From Gigaspora rosea (taxonomy: Eukaryota > Glomeromycota > Glomeromycetes > Diversisporales > Gigasporaceae): a stretch of DNA of 64,000 bases. Position 1 is the first letter of the stretch. Each line of letters opens with the position of its first letter. The notes below the pieces were generated by a model. That model ran no database searches and had not been told where the DNA came from. It saw nothing but the letters and a program-made list of their open reading frames with translations. Positions 11,474 to 23,600 of the stretch are shown piece after piece. A program made the position numbers and the translations under genes. The stretch spans positions 1 to 64,000 of the forward strand of contig QKWP01001957.1 of the NCBI GenBank assembly GCA_003550325.1, given 5' to 3'.

Positions 11474-12189
11474 TGTTGTCACGGTTAAAAATTTTAACCC
11501 GTGGCTTATACATAATTTGGCAACACCGGAAGGTCCATCGATCCAGCCATATGGAATAACAAGGTTGAGGCGGAGGCTTTGAGATAATGTTTATTTCCAG
11601 AGTTGTTTGTTTGCAATGTGCGGAGGCACAGGGATGACGTAGAGAGTCTTTAATTATTTTGGAGCATTAATGCTCACGGTCCGAGAGCACGAGTGTTTCA
11701 AGTCTTAAGGTATAGAAGCACGAATGCTTCAAAGCCTTAAGGTAAAAAGAATCATGAAGAAGCCTAAAGCGCAGTAGTTCTTAATAACTCAGAAAGTATT
11801 TAAAGCCTGAGTTTTCACGCTACTACAATTAATTCAGACTTGGTCTCAGAATATAATTTGGATTACTATGTCTTAGTTATAGTTTTATAATAAGAATAGA
11901 TTTTCTTTGTGTTAATTTTAGTTTAGCATATATTCATTGTATTCTTTTGTAAGTATTACGTTGCTATTTTATATCATAATAAATTACCCCGATGTTTAAT
12001 TAATCACATCATATACGTCTTATTTAATTCAATCACGTAGATTGATTAATTAAGTGATAACCCCGACCCCGATAAACTAATTCCCGTGACATCATAAACC
12101 TGTGTACAATCGATATATATTCAAACCCAAGTGAACCATCAGAGCTAAATTGGACCGATATCCATTATTGCTCTCCCAACCGATGGTCA
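11474..12189. mobile_element. LTR-like insertion, possible solo LTR plus remnant
   Basis: The minisatellite is broken here. The stretch 11474-12094 (621 bp) starts TGTTGTCACGG and ends CCGTGACATCA, a TG...CA pair with 10 of 11 inverted-terminal matches, as in long terminal repeats. About 95 bp of unrelated sequence follows before the array resumes. A 5-bp TSD around the LTR was not found; actg occurs at both edges of the whole insertion. It could also be a different element. Confidence 0.35.
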
Positions 12190-12505
12190 CACTGTCCATG
12201 GCAACTATAGAGCCTAATTACATGATGTTCTTGCATTGCTATCGCATTCATGAAGCCTAATCACACTATGAAACCTTGCATTGCTATCGTAGTTATGGAA
12301 CTTAATCTCCATGCATAAAGTTCTTGCACTGCCGTAGAGCCTAATTACTACATAAGATCCACAGAGCCTAAACACAATGTAAGATTCTTGCACTGCTATC
12401 ATGGTTACGGTGCTTAATTACCTAACATGAGGCTCTTGCACTGCCTGCGGCAGCCATAGAGCCTAATCACAACATGGGTTCTTGCATTGTTATAGCAGCC
12501 ACGGT
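12190..12505. repeat. Degenerate minisatellite, segment 2
   Basis: This continues the same unit (GAGCCTAATTACA, TTCTTGCACTGC). It ends exactly at gccacggt, the TSD of the large nested insertion; the array continues after the second copy of that TSD at 19963. Confidence 0.8.
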
Positions 12506-12917
12506 TAATGCTGCCTGATGAATGACGCAACTTGCGTCATTAGTGCATGACGAAACCATTTTGTCAGGCAACTTCGAGTTAACAAAATGACGAATGACTA
12601 AACTCATAACGCATTGGGGTGCGTGGTATAATATGTAAATCATAACTATATATCATATAATAAAATTAATTAATAAATTTTTTAATTCAAATTTTAAATA
12701 GATTTAGATAGATGTACAGCCCTAACGGTTCGATAGTTTGTTTTTTTTTATTTAACACCTCCGTAGAGGACGCCATATAGGCGTTCTTTATTATAATTTA
12801 CTAACGAGCAATTAATATTACATTATATAAAAGAAAGAATTAATCAAATTAACCAAAATTAACCCCCTCCTTTCTAGGAACAGGAAATCATTGCCAGCGA
12901 AGAGAGTACCAAGAGGT

Positions 12918-15900
12918 TTATCCACGTACCCTTAAAATAAGGTATTTTTTAACCCCTTCGATACCCTTACGTCCTCCCTTCTTCATAGCGTTCAAAATCT
13001 TTAACTCGTTATTTAACCTCATCCGAATTATATCTGGTAAGACTGTTTCCGGTATCTGTTTCTGTCCCCACTTAACCTGGGTATACCAGCACCAGATCTC
13101 ATATAAACAGGTAATGTGCACCCATATTGCTGCTTTACATTTGGGAATCTCTTCAATATTAGATGCGGAAAAGATTTCATCCCATGACAAAAGAAGTCTA
13201 TCCTTATCTGTGGTTACCAAGCATTTATATGCCTCAGTCCATATCATTTTACTAACCCTACACTCCAAAGCAAAGTGTAGCGGGGTTTGTATCTCTCTGG
13301 GACATGCCGGGCATTCTCCACTTTCCTCCTGGTTCGAGTGTATTAACCGATATCCGAGGGGGAGTGCCCGGAAGTTCAACATCCAAGCAACATCCTTTTT
13401 CCTATTAATAGTCCATTTCTCCTTAATCCAGTCAGCATGCTCTGACTGACTGGGTGAGGGCTTGACCTTTGATCGTAGGTACTCTATCGCATCTTTGACC
13501 GAATAACTGCCTCGCTGATTTCCTATCCTAAACTCCCCTGGGTCCCATGACCCACTATCTTCTCCGAGCACTTGACCTTCTAGCCAGTTCCACGCCAGTA
13601 TATAAGGCTTCCACCTCTCCGGCCACCCCTTAGTTGTCACTGTGCTGCTGTTTAAAGCTTCCTTGATCGTAATGTTTCTCTTATTCTGCAGGTTTTCAGT
13701 AATTATTGCACGTTCTGCCTTCGCCCAGAAACTGTCACTTGTCCACAACTTAATAAACACTGTGATTAGTCTAACATCCAATGCATCCTTTAATATTGGA
13801 GCTGCCAGGCCTCCTTGGTCATACCCCTGCTAGAAGGTTGAATAACGAGAAAGCATTCTCGACCTATTCTTAATCCACTCCATTATTATATTATTAAAGA
13901 GGTATAATTGCTTCCTCTTTGGAGGAACAAGGTATGCCAGGTACTACATTTTCGAGATGAATAACGACTTTGATATTAAAATTCTACCTTTAAAAGAGAG
14001 GTTTCTATTTGCCATCAATTTGATTTTGTCTTGAATTGTACCAGCTAAATCTTCCCATAAATGCTTTATAGGGTTACCTCTACCATCCACCTTATACCCT
14101 AGTATTGCGATCGGTTCCCCCTCCGTTAATCTCTTAAATTCGTCTTCCCCAGGTAAATTAAGTCCCTGTACTGCTGTCGTCAGTGGTACCAAAATTGTTT
14201 TCGATTTATTTACTTTAGCATTTGATGCCGCCTCGTATACCTTAGTTGCTTCCATAAATTTAAGCCAATCATCCTGAGAACCAATACCTATAGTCAAATC
14301 ATCTGCGTACGCGGCGATTNATAGGGTTACCTCTACCATCCACCTTATACCCTAGTATTGCGATCGGTTCCCCCTCCGTTAATCTCTTAAATTCGTCTTC
14401 CCCAGGTAAATTAAGTCCCTGTACTGCTGTCGTCAGTGGTACCAAAATTGTTTTCGATTTATTTACTTTAGCATTTGATGCCGCCTCGTATACCTTAGTT
14501 GCTTCCATAAATTTAAGCCAATCATCCTGAGAACCAATACCTATAGTCAAATCATCTGCGTACGCGGCGATTTTGAACTCCTGGTTCTTAATATTAATAC
14601 CATTAATACTATCATATATACACCTTAATAGAGGTTCTATTGCAAGTATATATAAGAGCGGAGATAGCGGGTCACCCTGACAAACCCCTCTTTCAACCTT
14701 AAAGGGTTCTGAAACCAAACTGGCATCCGTGACGTAAGCTTGTTGTGACGAAAAAGTGCGTTAACAACGTTACTAAACTTTGTGTCAAAATTCATCTTCT
14801 CAAGAACCGTACGTAAATATTCATGATTAACCCTGTCAAAGGCTTTTTGCTGATCTATAAAGAGAAGCCATTGATCACTGAGCTGATCTGTTTGGTTTCT
14901 CATAACCGTTAACACGTCCAAAGCTGCATCCAAAATCGACCTCCCTGACACGAATCCTCTTTGGTATGAGCCAATAACGTCCGCACATATCACATTCAGA
15001 CGATTGGCCATAATTTTCATAAAGATTTTAACGTCACAATTCGTAAGCGAGATTGGTCTCCAATTACTTATCGTTTCTAAATTCTCTTTTTTTTTAGGAA
15101 TAAGCATGATAATGTTCTGGCTCCACGAAGTCAGCATTTCCCTAGTTTCTATTACTCTATTAAATAACTTTTGTAAAATTGGAATTACTTCTTCTTTTGC
15201 TAACTTGTAAAATTCGTAGCTAAGGCTGTCCGTTCCAGGGGACCTGTTATTGGCAAATGCGCCTATAACGTCAAGAATTTCCTCCTCTGAGATTTTTTTA
15301 ACCAACTGTGCATTTTGAGCTGATGACACTTGTGGTAAACTTCGTGTTAACTCCTCAACCGCTTCTCTATCAATTCCTTCTGTTTTGTAGAGTTGTTCGA
15401 AACTGTTACGAATGTATTGCAGAACGTTTACCAGATCCTTTTCTGTTGGATTACCTAGGTCCCTAATTTTCATGGTAGGTGTTGATGAGAGCCTATTTTT
15501 ATAACACATGAAGAAATACTTTGTGGACCTTTCTCCGCTTTCTATCCATTTAACCTTAGACCTAACTTGACACTTTTCTGCCAAAAGTGATAACTCCTTC
15601 TGTAGCTGCTGATTCACATCTTCCGCTACTAATCGTAAATCTTCGTATTTGTCTGCGTGCATAATTTTTATGTTTACATCTGCAAGTTTTTTATGTAATT
15701 TTTGTATCCTGTTTTCCACCGTCGTCTGTGATCTATAGGCCCGAACAACCGATTGGATGATACACTTATGACGGTCCCACTTAGTTATATCCTTGATGTT
15801 CCTCAGCTCTTCCTCGACCTCATTCCTTAACTTAATATTAGACCAACAACCTTTGTCGAATTTCCAACATGCTGCTCTTGGGTGTTCCTGTGCGAAATGC

Positions 15901-16589
15901 ATCTCACATTCCAACAACAGATGATCGGAGTTCCCATACCGAGTAGCTACACTATTACAGAATTGACCGTGATTAGCATCTACAAATATATAGTCCAAAC
16001 GCGTGGCCATTAAATGGCTTCCGCGTGTTTTCTGATAGAAGGTAAGGAAGGGTTTGAGCCCTATTATCTCTGCAGTATCAATGAAGTCCTGCATTTTCTG
16101 CTTTAATATATTATGGGATGGATCATTGTGTGGTTCGGCTTGACTAATTCTGTTTTCATATAGGTCCAAATTAACATTGAAATCCCCTGCTACAATATTA
16201 ACTACCTCCTCGTCTATCTGTGGAGACCATCTATTAAAGAAAGCGACACGGTCCTCAATATTTAGTGGGGCATACACATTCATCACCAGGTAGGAATGGT
16301 GCCTAAAATTAAAGTGCACCAATAGAATTTGCCCATTGTATGCTTCATTTATCTCCTCAAACTTGATCTCCTTCCTTCCTGCCAAAATTGCCACTTTCGA
16401 TGTCCAGTGCGAATTCCATATCCATTGTTGCGCCAAAAAATTTCGAATCGAGTAATCTTGAAGATTGGTTTCTTGAATTAAAATTAAGTCTAGCTTATAC
16501 GATTTCAATAATGTCATAGTCCTTTGAAATTTCTGTTTGTTATTTAAACCCTTTACATTTAGGGTTGCTATTTTGATCGTGTTATGCAT
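12918..16589 (-). pseudogene. LINE ORF2: endonuclease-reverse transcriptase, broken
   Basis: It encodes the protein that nicks target DNA and copies LINE RNA into it. I start it at the ATG at 16589, just before the conserved IATLNVKGL that opens the endonuclease; an upstream in-frame ATG at 16637 adds only a low-complexity leader. Endonuclease marks follow in order: IQETN, VAGDFNVN and SDHLLLE. Reverse transcriptase marks are IPKKKE, SNWRPISL, RGFVSGRS, DQQKAFDRV, GVCQGDPLSP and the catalytic YADD (14551-14562). The C-terminal zinc motif CPACPREIQTPLHFALEC is near 13255-13310. Lesions are a one-base frameshift in an A run at 14751-14755, an N plus 252-bp duplication at 14068-14572, and TAG stops at 13944-13946 and 13830-13832. 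Without the duplication it would be about 1,140 residues, normal for the family. Confidence 0.9.
14068..14572. repeat. Exact 252-bp direct duplication around one N
   Basis: Positions 14068-14319 and 14321-14572 are the same, separated by a single N at 14320. Both carry the YADD codons of the reverse transcriptase. The reading frame on either side makes sense only if one copy is removed. It is most simply two overlapping contig ends joined without merging. Confidence 0.9.
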
Positions 16590-16681
16590 GTATAAAGAAA
16601 AAAAACAAAAAGAGAGAAGAAAAAAATAAAAATACAAAATAAAAGAGCGACAAAAATTGCACGTGCAATTTATAGTGATCC

Positions 16682-18319
16682 TTATTTAACCGATTGTTCA
16701 TTTACCCGACGAACCCTTGCCCCCCTGACATCTCTTTCCTTTCCATAAGGGGAGGGCCTTTTGTCCATCGCTGGGATTTGCCTTTTGTCTATCACTGGAA
16801 TTTTAGTTTTCTTCTTGTTTCGTTTACTTGTAACCTTTGTAAAACCATCATCGTCTGTTGCACGTTTCGGTGCCACGGTCGATTCCTCTGCTATTTCCAT
16901 TTCATCATGTTCCTCAAGCTCTAGTTCCACATCTTCTGCTCCACCTGTCTCTACTGATTCCATGATCGAGTCGTCAGCTACTTTCTCTTCTTCCACACCA
17001 GGGGTACGTACTAAATCCTGGGTCTCTCGCTTTTCCTCCTCATGTTGGTCTTCTGCCACCGCCTCATTCGTCGCTTGATCAGAACTTTCCAAATTTTCCT
17101 CTTCAGCCACCTCTTGATTGCCAGTAGTAGATTCAGTACCTGAACCTTGTGTTATATCCGATAGGTATGGATTATTTGCACTGTATGTTATCTCTTCCGT
17201 CCCTTTATTCTGATTTTGTGCTTTTAATTCGTTTAAAGCCTGCGCTCTAATATCTTTTTGACGACGTCGAATTTCAATTGATCTTTTAAGTTCCTCACAA
17301 CCCCTCTTGAAGTGACCTTCCTTGTCACGGAAGAAACACACTTTAGGCGCCTCTTTCCAATCTATTGTGACTTTTTGGTCCCATATGTGAGTACACCTTG
17401 GCATTCTCTTAACGAGATCTGGGTCCTCCGTTGTTTCGAATACAACAACCCATTGATTTGTGCATACGGGTGTGCCATCGTATACCATGGGCTTAATTAA
17501 TGAAATATTACCAAAATTCTCCATAGCCTCTTTAATACATCTTGAGATAATATCGTTAGGACCCATTGGGACATTCTTCAACCTAACCGGCAAGAAACTA
17601 CGTCTGAGATTAACTGGGATATACCCAAAGAGTGACCGTTTAAAGATATTAACCCCTTGTGCAGTATACAGCTGCTGTTTCTCTTGATTACTAAAAATGA
17701 CTTCAAGGTACATACGTCTCCCTCTTTTAAAATGCGGCCTAGCCGCAATCAAGTCATAACCCAATTTTACATATTGTGCGGCAACAATATCATTAATTGC
17801 GATATTTTCAAAGCTTTGGATATCAAAGATTAATGCATTATTGTTTTTTGTGTGAATTCTGTCTCTAGGAGCAAAGTTAGAGTATGTTGCTTTGTCACTT
17901 TTTAGTTTAGTGAATAAACTAGACCATTGACGGATTTTTGATGATTTTTTCTCCGGAATTATCGTAGTTTTACCCATGTTCAGATTTAGATTGTTGTTTT
18001 GCATATCTGCACTCATTACGTCAGAATTTTCCGCAATCTTTCCAGAAAGTTCCTCCAAACTTCCCAGCAAATTTCCCAATTCGTCAGAATTACTTAAGAC
18101 TGTGTCCATTGGGTCCTCACTCAAAGAGAACTCCAAGTCCACTTCGTCAGACCACTTTGCAGATACATCACTAGAGGTAGTTACGTTCTGTTCTTGTCTC
18201 TGTTCTCGGTTTACCTGGGCCACTGAGTCTTCCTGTGCGACATACGTTTCCTCTACTTCGTTCGCAGATTTTGACCTGGTGTCGTGAGTCTTTACGCGTT
18301 TTTCCTGAGACTTGCTCAT
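16682..18319 (-). CDS. LINE ORF1, Gag-like RNA-binding protein
   Basis: A 545-residue open frame immediately upstream of ORF2 in the LINE. LINE ORF1 proteins bind the element RNA and form the particle used for retrotransposition. The N-terminal 110 residues are charged and Ser/Glu-rich. The middle (about 120-345) looks like the folded nucleic-acid-binding part and contains FKRGRRMYLEVIF. A CCHC zinc knuckle follows at about residues 325-340 as CFFRDKEGHFKRGC, but its second Cys is Arg, so zinc binding is probably impaired. The C-terminal 200 residues are acidic, ending in a Lys-rich stretch (KRNKKKTK). The gap to the ORF2 start is about 90 bases. The reading frame itself is intact. I recognise no close named family. 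Confidence 0.82.
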   Translation of the reverse strand: MSKSQEKRVKTHDTRSKSANEVEETYVAQEDSVAQVNREQRQEQNVTTSSDVSAKWSDEVDLEFSLSEDPMDTVLSNSDELGNLLGSLEELSGKIAENSDVMSADMQNNNLNLNMGKTTIIPEKKSSKIRQWSSLFTKLKSDKATYSNFAPRDRIHTKNNNALIFDIQSFENIAINDIVAAQYVKLGYDLIAARPHFKRGRRMYLEVIFSNQEKQQLYTAQGVNIFKRSLFGYIPVNLRRSFLPVRLKNVPMGPNDIISRCIKEAMENFGNISLIKPMVYDGTPVCTNQWVVVFETTEDPDLVKRMPRCTHIWDQKVTIDWKEAPKVCFFRDKEGHFKRGCEELKRSIEIRRRQKDIRAQALNELKAQNQNKGTEEITYSANNPYLSDITQGSGTESTTGNQEVAEEENLESSDQATNEAVAEDQHEEEKRETQDLVRTPGVEEEKVADDSIMESVETGGAEDVELELEEHDEMEIAEESTVAPKRATDDDGFTKVTSKRNKKKTKIPVIDKRQIPAMDKRPSPYGKERDVRGARVRRVNEQSVK

Positions 18320-18585
18320 ATTCCAATCTATAACTTTCCTTTTCTTTGGTACTAGGGCTTTCGCCCCTATTCCGAGACCTCTTAAGCTCTTAAACCTGCC
18401 TTTCTTCTGTATAATACCTTCTTATTTCTTTTTTAGTACTCTCCTGGCACTGGAACGTGGTAGAGTGTAGATCCGATCTCCTTAAAACATTGTTTGATAG
18501 TTTTGAATAAATTTTCACAAAGACTAGTATTACATCTCAACAAACAAGGCTATAGAATCATTTCATTCATTTAAGCATGAAAAAA

Positions 18586-18687
18586 CTGTAATATGCTACG
18601 TGTTTTTTTAAAAAAAAAGTAGCAAAAAGAAAGGGTCTGTAATATGCTACGTGTTTTTTTCTTAAAAAAAGAAAGGTGTAAATTTAG
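18586..18687. repeat. 51-bp tandem duplication in MITE core
   Basis: Two units start CTGTAATATGCTACGTG and carry A/T homopolymers. It lies in the loop of the long-TIR MITE. Confidence 0.7.
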
Positions 18688-19098
18688 TTTCGTTTTTAAA
18701 GAAATGGCTCTATAACCTTGAGGGACGTAATACTTGTCTTTGCGAAGTTTTATCCAAAACTATCGAACCATCAGAGCTGTACATCTGTTTTAAAAATTCA
18801 TTAATAAATTTTATTATATGACCACATATAGTTTTGATTTACATAGTATACTGCGCACCCCAATGACGCATGTTGAAACTCGTGAAATTCATGAAAAAAC
18901 AACAAAACTCTTGTTGTTTCTAATGAAGCACAAGACTATTATTTATTCCTTTCATAATGGAAGTAAATTAACCTATGTGAAGTTGATATTTTTGTCATCG
19001 TTTGTCATTATTATTTTTTGACATATCAATTCAATATTTCCTGATGGTTTGCAATGGTCGCCTGTATATATCTGATAGGTTCATGTAACTCTTCTGTG

Positions 19099-19412
19099 TA
19101 GGGTTGTAAAATTGCCGTAATTTTACATAATTTTATATAAGTTTGTGTAAGTTTTGAAATCAAAATTACATGTAATTTTTATCACGTAAATAATTTTGGC
19201 AAAAATTTTTATAAAGCTGGCATTAAGAATAAATATAAATTACATTTCCGAACATAATGATGGATATCTATTAGTGCTTGCAAAACTTTTATAATGCCGT
19301 TACAATTATCTTGTGACAATGGATTATTTAATATAAAGTTACATTACAGTTTCGTAAATTACAATGAAATTTCATGTAATGTAAAAATGTAATTTTGTGT
19401 AATACAACCATA
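19099..19412. mobile_element. hAT-like MITE, 8-bp TSD
   Basis: Ends TAGGGTTGTA and TATGGTTGTA (minus strand) are flanked by cttctgtg and cttctgta (19091-19098 and 19413-19420; 7 of 8). The interior is rich in TTACATGTAATTTT-type inverted motifs. It is inserted in the right part of the outer hAT-like element. Confidence 0.75.
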
Positions 19413-19962
19413 CTTCTGTAAACTAACAAAAAAAACATAAACTTAACCCTAATATAATGTTTTACGCTAAACAATTGCGCATATTCATTGTCTTGATGTT
19501 ATTTGATTGGTATGCAAAAATCTGTCAGTGTCACTAGTGCAGTAGTAATGAACTACTAGCAATAAAATTCATCGGTTTCAGATTCAATGTAATGTAAAGC
19601 TAAAAATTAATCTTTGTATGCCTTGTTAATTTTTGTAGAGTTAACTTGTAATTAACTATTTTTAATAGAAAAGTTCATTGTTATGCTTTCAGGACCGATG
19701 AATCTTTATAATGAGGAACAACAATATTTTTGAAAAAATTTAAGATTCAGAATGCCTAAAAGTCAGTATAAATAAGATTGTCAAAAAGAGGACCAACTAT
19801 AAATTTGCATTTTATTAGGAAATTAATTTTGTCAAGAATTTCGTTATGCGTCACGAGTTTTATCATGCGTCATGAGTTTCGTCAATTGCCAATGGTTTCG
19901 TCAGACGAAACACAGACGAAACCATTGCGTCTTTGCAAAAATTGTTGAGTCAGGCATCATTA

Positions 19963-20338
19963 GCCACGGTGTCTAATCACAATTTAAGGTCCTTGTACTG
20001 TTAACATGAGGTTTTTCACTGCCTGTGGCAGTCATAGGCCTAATCACAGCATGAGATCCTTACAGCCACGGAGCCTAATTACAACAAAAGATCTTTGTAC
20101 TGCTATTGTAGTTGCGGTCCCTATATAAAAAAGTCAAAATTCTATTTAGATTTTGTTCAGATTATTATTTTAAAAATGAACATTTTTCTGTAATAAAAAA
20201 TCAGAACAAAATCTAAATTAGAATTTTGATTTTTTTATAGGGAGAGATCAATCACCAAACATAAGGTTCTTGCATTGCCTGCGGCAACTATAGAGCCTAA
20301 TCAGAACATGAGGTCCTTGTATTGCTATCGAGCCATAG
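19963..20338. repeat. Degenerate minisatellite, segment 3
   Basis: The array of segments 1 and 2 resumes right after the second gccacggt and ends at the single N at 20339. It is interrupted at 20118-20243 by a hairpin. Confidence 0.8.
20118..20243. mobile_element. 126-bp hairpin MITE
   Basis: Inverted arms of about 45 bp begin TCCCTATA and include AGATTTTGTTC. The element breaks a minisatellite unit. The TSD is too short to call. Confidence 0.65.
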
Positions 20339-20339
20339 N

Positions 20340-20670
20340 CTTTCTTAATATTACATCAAATCTTTAAATTCTTATTGGACATATCAATATAAATCGTTAT
20401 TTTTGACTATAACGATAGATATTTTTGCCAAATCATACTGATATTTTTCTGTGATCCTGTGTCCAGTACATTATTTGCATCTAAAATCTAATTATTATGG
20501 GTGTAAACCATTAAGCCTGTTATTATTATTAAGTTTTTTGCCACCTAAAAAATTTTAATATTTCTATATTTTTTATTTATGTAAATACAATTTTATACTT
20601 ATTCGGTATTTACTGCATTTTTTTTGTATAACTACTTTAGCATGGACATAAGGATGTGCCTAACTACTAG
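20340..20670 (+). mobile_element. Helitron-like 3' end fragment
   Basis: It ends with a hairpin-forming GCATGGACATAAGGATGTGC, then 7 bases, then CTAG (20667-20670). Helitrons typically have a short hairpin 10-12 bases from a CTRR 3' end. The next base starts another unit with TC. Its left part is cut off at the N. Confidence 0.55.
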
Positions 20671-23600
20671 TCTATATTATAAAAGTTATAAAGTGTCTGT
20701 CCGCTTAAAGTATTGTGCTAACTTGGGCCCCGAAGGGTCTCAGGTTGTCAAGCACATTAAATTCAAAGCCAAATATGCTGTTATTGGATGCGGAACATTC
20801 AATAATGGATTTATTTTATTTTTCTGTTATTACATGGCGTAAAACAACTGTTATACGACCCACATTTACTATGACAAAGAAAAATAATACAAATTAATAA
20901 TTCATAGATACCCAAACAGTTAACTATTATTAATGCAGCTATTAAATTTATATTGGTGCGAAAGAGAGTTATATATAGTTGTAAATAATATAATAAACGT
21001 TTACAAGAACTATTTTTTAATAACCTAGAGGTTACTCTTATATTAAATATAAAAAAAAGTAAGATATTTTTTACAAGACAAATGTTTGTTTTATTTTGTT
21101 CATTTGTATTACTTTGTATTATGTTCTAATATTCTTATGAGCATTGTTCATATTAGTGTTCAGACCCGTCATGAAAATCCCAACTCAGGTTACCCAGGTG
21201 ACCTGGGTGAACACTAGATAGTTAAAAATTCTACACGGGTCATCTGCGGGTAGTAACATGAGTAACCCGCGAGTAGTAACACAGGTCATCCAAGTAATAA
21301 AATAATTTTATTGTCTTTCTAAAAAAAAAAAAAGACATTTTACAGTCGTTTTATGCAATTTATACTTTTTTGACTATAAAATTTTTTTATCACTCGGGTG
21401 ACCCATGTTACTACCCGTGGTAGAATTTTTTCTACTGCCTAGTATTTAGTAGTGATGCAGACATTTATAAATCTTGGAGATAGCTATCTCAGCAAAAATA
21501 TTACAGTAATACAGCACATTTGCCATATAAGTAGAAGTGCCGCATACCGTATAAGTGCTATAAGTAATATAAATGCTATATGCCATATGTCGACTGCATA
21601 AGCGCTATATAAATTTAGGGACAAATTGTCTGATAGATTATTTTATTTGTATAACTGTATAATGCGAATTTATCATAGCCAAATTCCTGATATTCACAAA
21701 CCTGCCTGATAATATAGAATCCCGTTACAACTGTTCTCATAATAATTTGGCCGAATTCGATAAGTTTTTGATTTCGGCATGTTCGATATATAAAAGCATA
21801 AGATTGATAGAATAATTTCATCATGTTATTGTATTTCTTTGAAAAAAGCAGACGTTATAAACTTCCAGAATAGTCTTACGACCTTGACGAATACATATTC
21901 AGCAATAAACAAATTTTGCGCATACAGATCCTTATAATCTTGACTTATCTCTCATTAAAGCAATATTGTATTTATTATCATATAAAAGATAGATTTAATG
22001 CTTATAAATCTTTATATCTATCATTATCCAATTCCTTTAAATCATTTCATTCACCCTAATTTAATCTGTGAGTATAAAGACAATTTGTTAATCAGTGGAA
22101 TTAAAATCAGAAAATAAATTATAAGGTATTTATTCATAAATACTTACTTACCATTATCTAATCATTTATTTGCCTAAATTTGGTGGTGAGTATAAAGATG
22201 AGGTGGAATTGAAAAATAGAAAATCATAGTTAGTAAATACTTACAGGTATTCATAAATACTTATTTACTTTTACAATTGTTAGATGAAACTATCTTCATA
22301 AATGGCGAAAGACGAAACCCAAATGCGAAGCCACGAAATCCTAGTAAAAGGCGAAACCCTTGGTGAAAAGTAAAGCCCCTGGTAAAAGATGAAACTTCTG
22401 ACGAAAAATAAGACCCATTACTTCTAAAAGTTGAGATATTCTGATGAGCAGACGTATTTTTTAAACACAGTATGTGGTTTATACATGTAGCCAAAACTAT
22501 TTTAATTTATTTAAAACTAGTTACACATAAGCCATAATAGTTTTGATCATCACTCATGACACACTACCTCACTTACTGCACTTACCTAACAGCAATATAA
22601 CCTCAGGGTAGTACAACTTATACGTCATAGCCATAATGCCATAAGTAGTCACTACCCTGAGAAATGTCTGCTTCATTAGTGTTCACCAGTGTGATTTTCA
22701 TGACGGGTCAGAACACTACTATATATATAGTTCATAACCGTGTCACCCATGTAAGTAACCCACGGGTGACCCGCAGTTTGACCACCCAAGTGGGCCATAA
22801 TTCTACCCAGGTCACCCGCCCACCCGTGGGCGACCCAGGTGAGTATCACTCGGGTCTGAACACTAGTTCACGTAACAATATCTATATCTATATATCTATA
22901 TTGTCCACGTAGTCAATATATCTATATTCTTATCTTCTAATATTACTAAAGTTATAAAGTGTCCGTCCACTTAAAGCATTCTGATTGGTTGAATTTGGGT
23001 ACCATAATCATGATGATCATCCTTTGTCTTACATCAGGTAATCTACATGTGACCGTCCCTATTATCTGAGTTCAAAAAAACCTATAAGTTAGAATTTTAC
23101 TTAACAGTAGGAGTTTCTATAATTGATTCTGCAGATAATACTATACTATTAATACAACCCTAAAATTTATACGCTGCCAAAGATAGTTTTTTGTTTGCGA
23201 ATTATATAACAAATTTACACAAGATATTTTTATTCGTCAAAACCGAAAGGTGACTCTTATATTTAATTTTAAAAAATAAGCAATTTATTCGAATTGAATA
23301 TTTGTTTTGATGTTTCCTGTTTGTGTTATGTTATATCAATTCTTCATTCACTATGAGTATTGTTTGCGCAGTCAATATATTACTATATACTATGAGCATT
23401 GTTCGCGTAGTCAATATATATATATTATATATATATATGATGTTTGTAATCGCATTTACAATTTTCAATCAAAACTGCTAAAATTTAGTAATATAGATAA
23501 AGTCACGAAAATTTTTTTTAATCTTACAACTTTCGAATTAACCTTTTTTTTTACCAAAAATATTCCATTTCATATGCTATGCCATAGAGCCACAAGTCAA

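Larger units (their letters stand above)
12741..18495 (-). mobile_element. LINE (non-LTR retrotransposon), about 5.75 kb
   Basis: The element lies on the minus strand. Its 3' end is an A tail (nine T at 12741-12749 on the plus strand). The target duplication gatagttt occurs at 12732-12739 and 18496-18503. It has a 5' UTR of about 175 bases, then ORF1, then ORF2 with an APE-type endonuclease, reverse transcriptase and zinc-binding tail. Because the host MITE arm is continuous across the insertion, both borders are well placed. It appears full length but ORF2 is disabled. Confidence 0.85.
12614..18862. mobile_element. Long-TIR MITE split by a LINE
   Basis: Ends TTGGGGTGCGTGG (12614) and TGGGGTGCGCAG (minus strand, ending 18862) are flanked by ataacgca and atgacgca (12606-12613 and 18863-18870; 7 of 8 match). 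Arm homology runs about 127 bp on the left to the LINE. It then continues beyond the LINE at 18496-18600, pairing with 18660-18760, so the LINE sits inside one arm. Without the LINE the element is about 494 bp. The element at 50061-50642 has the same ends and an 8-bp TSD. A 51-bp tandem duplication (18586-18687) lies in its centre. Confidence 0.82.
12506..19962. mobile_element. Outer hAT-like element of a three-level nest
   Basis: Ends TAATGCTGCCTGA (12506) and TCAGGCATCATTA (ending 19962) are inverted repeats with one mismatch. The exact 8-bp repeat gccacggt flanks them (12498-12505 and 19963-19970). The parts that belong to this element are 12506-12605 and about 18871-19962. Both carry repeated ATGACGCA and GACGAAACCATT motifs in inverted order. 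It hosts the MITE at 12614-18862 and another at 19099-19412. No transposase is visible, so it is non-autonomous. Confidence 0.75.

Noticed and set aside
16694..18287. Plus-strand open stretches opposite LINE ORF1
   Set aside because: Antisense shadows of a well-supported 545-residue frame; rich in Ser as expected from the reverse of acidic codons.
22664..22912. 82-residue open stretch in the palindrome arm
   Set aside because: Made of repeated GGGTGACC motifs and a terminal repeat of the hAT-like element; no protein family features.
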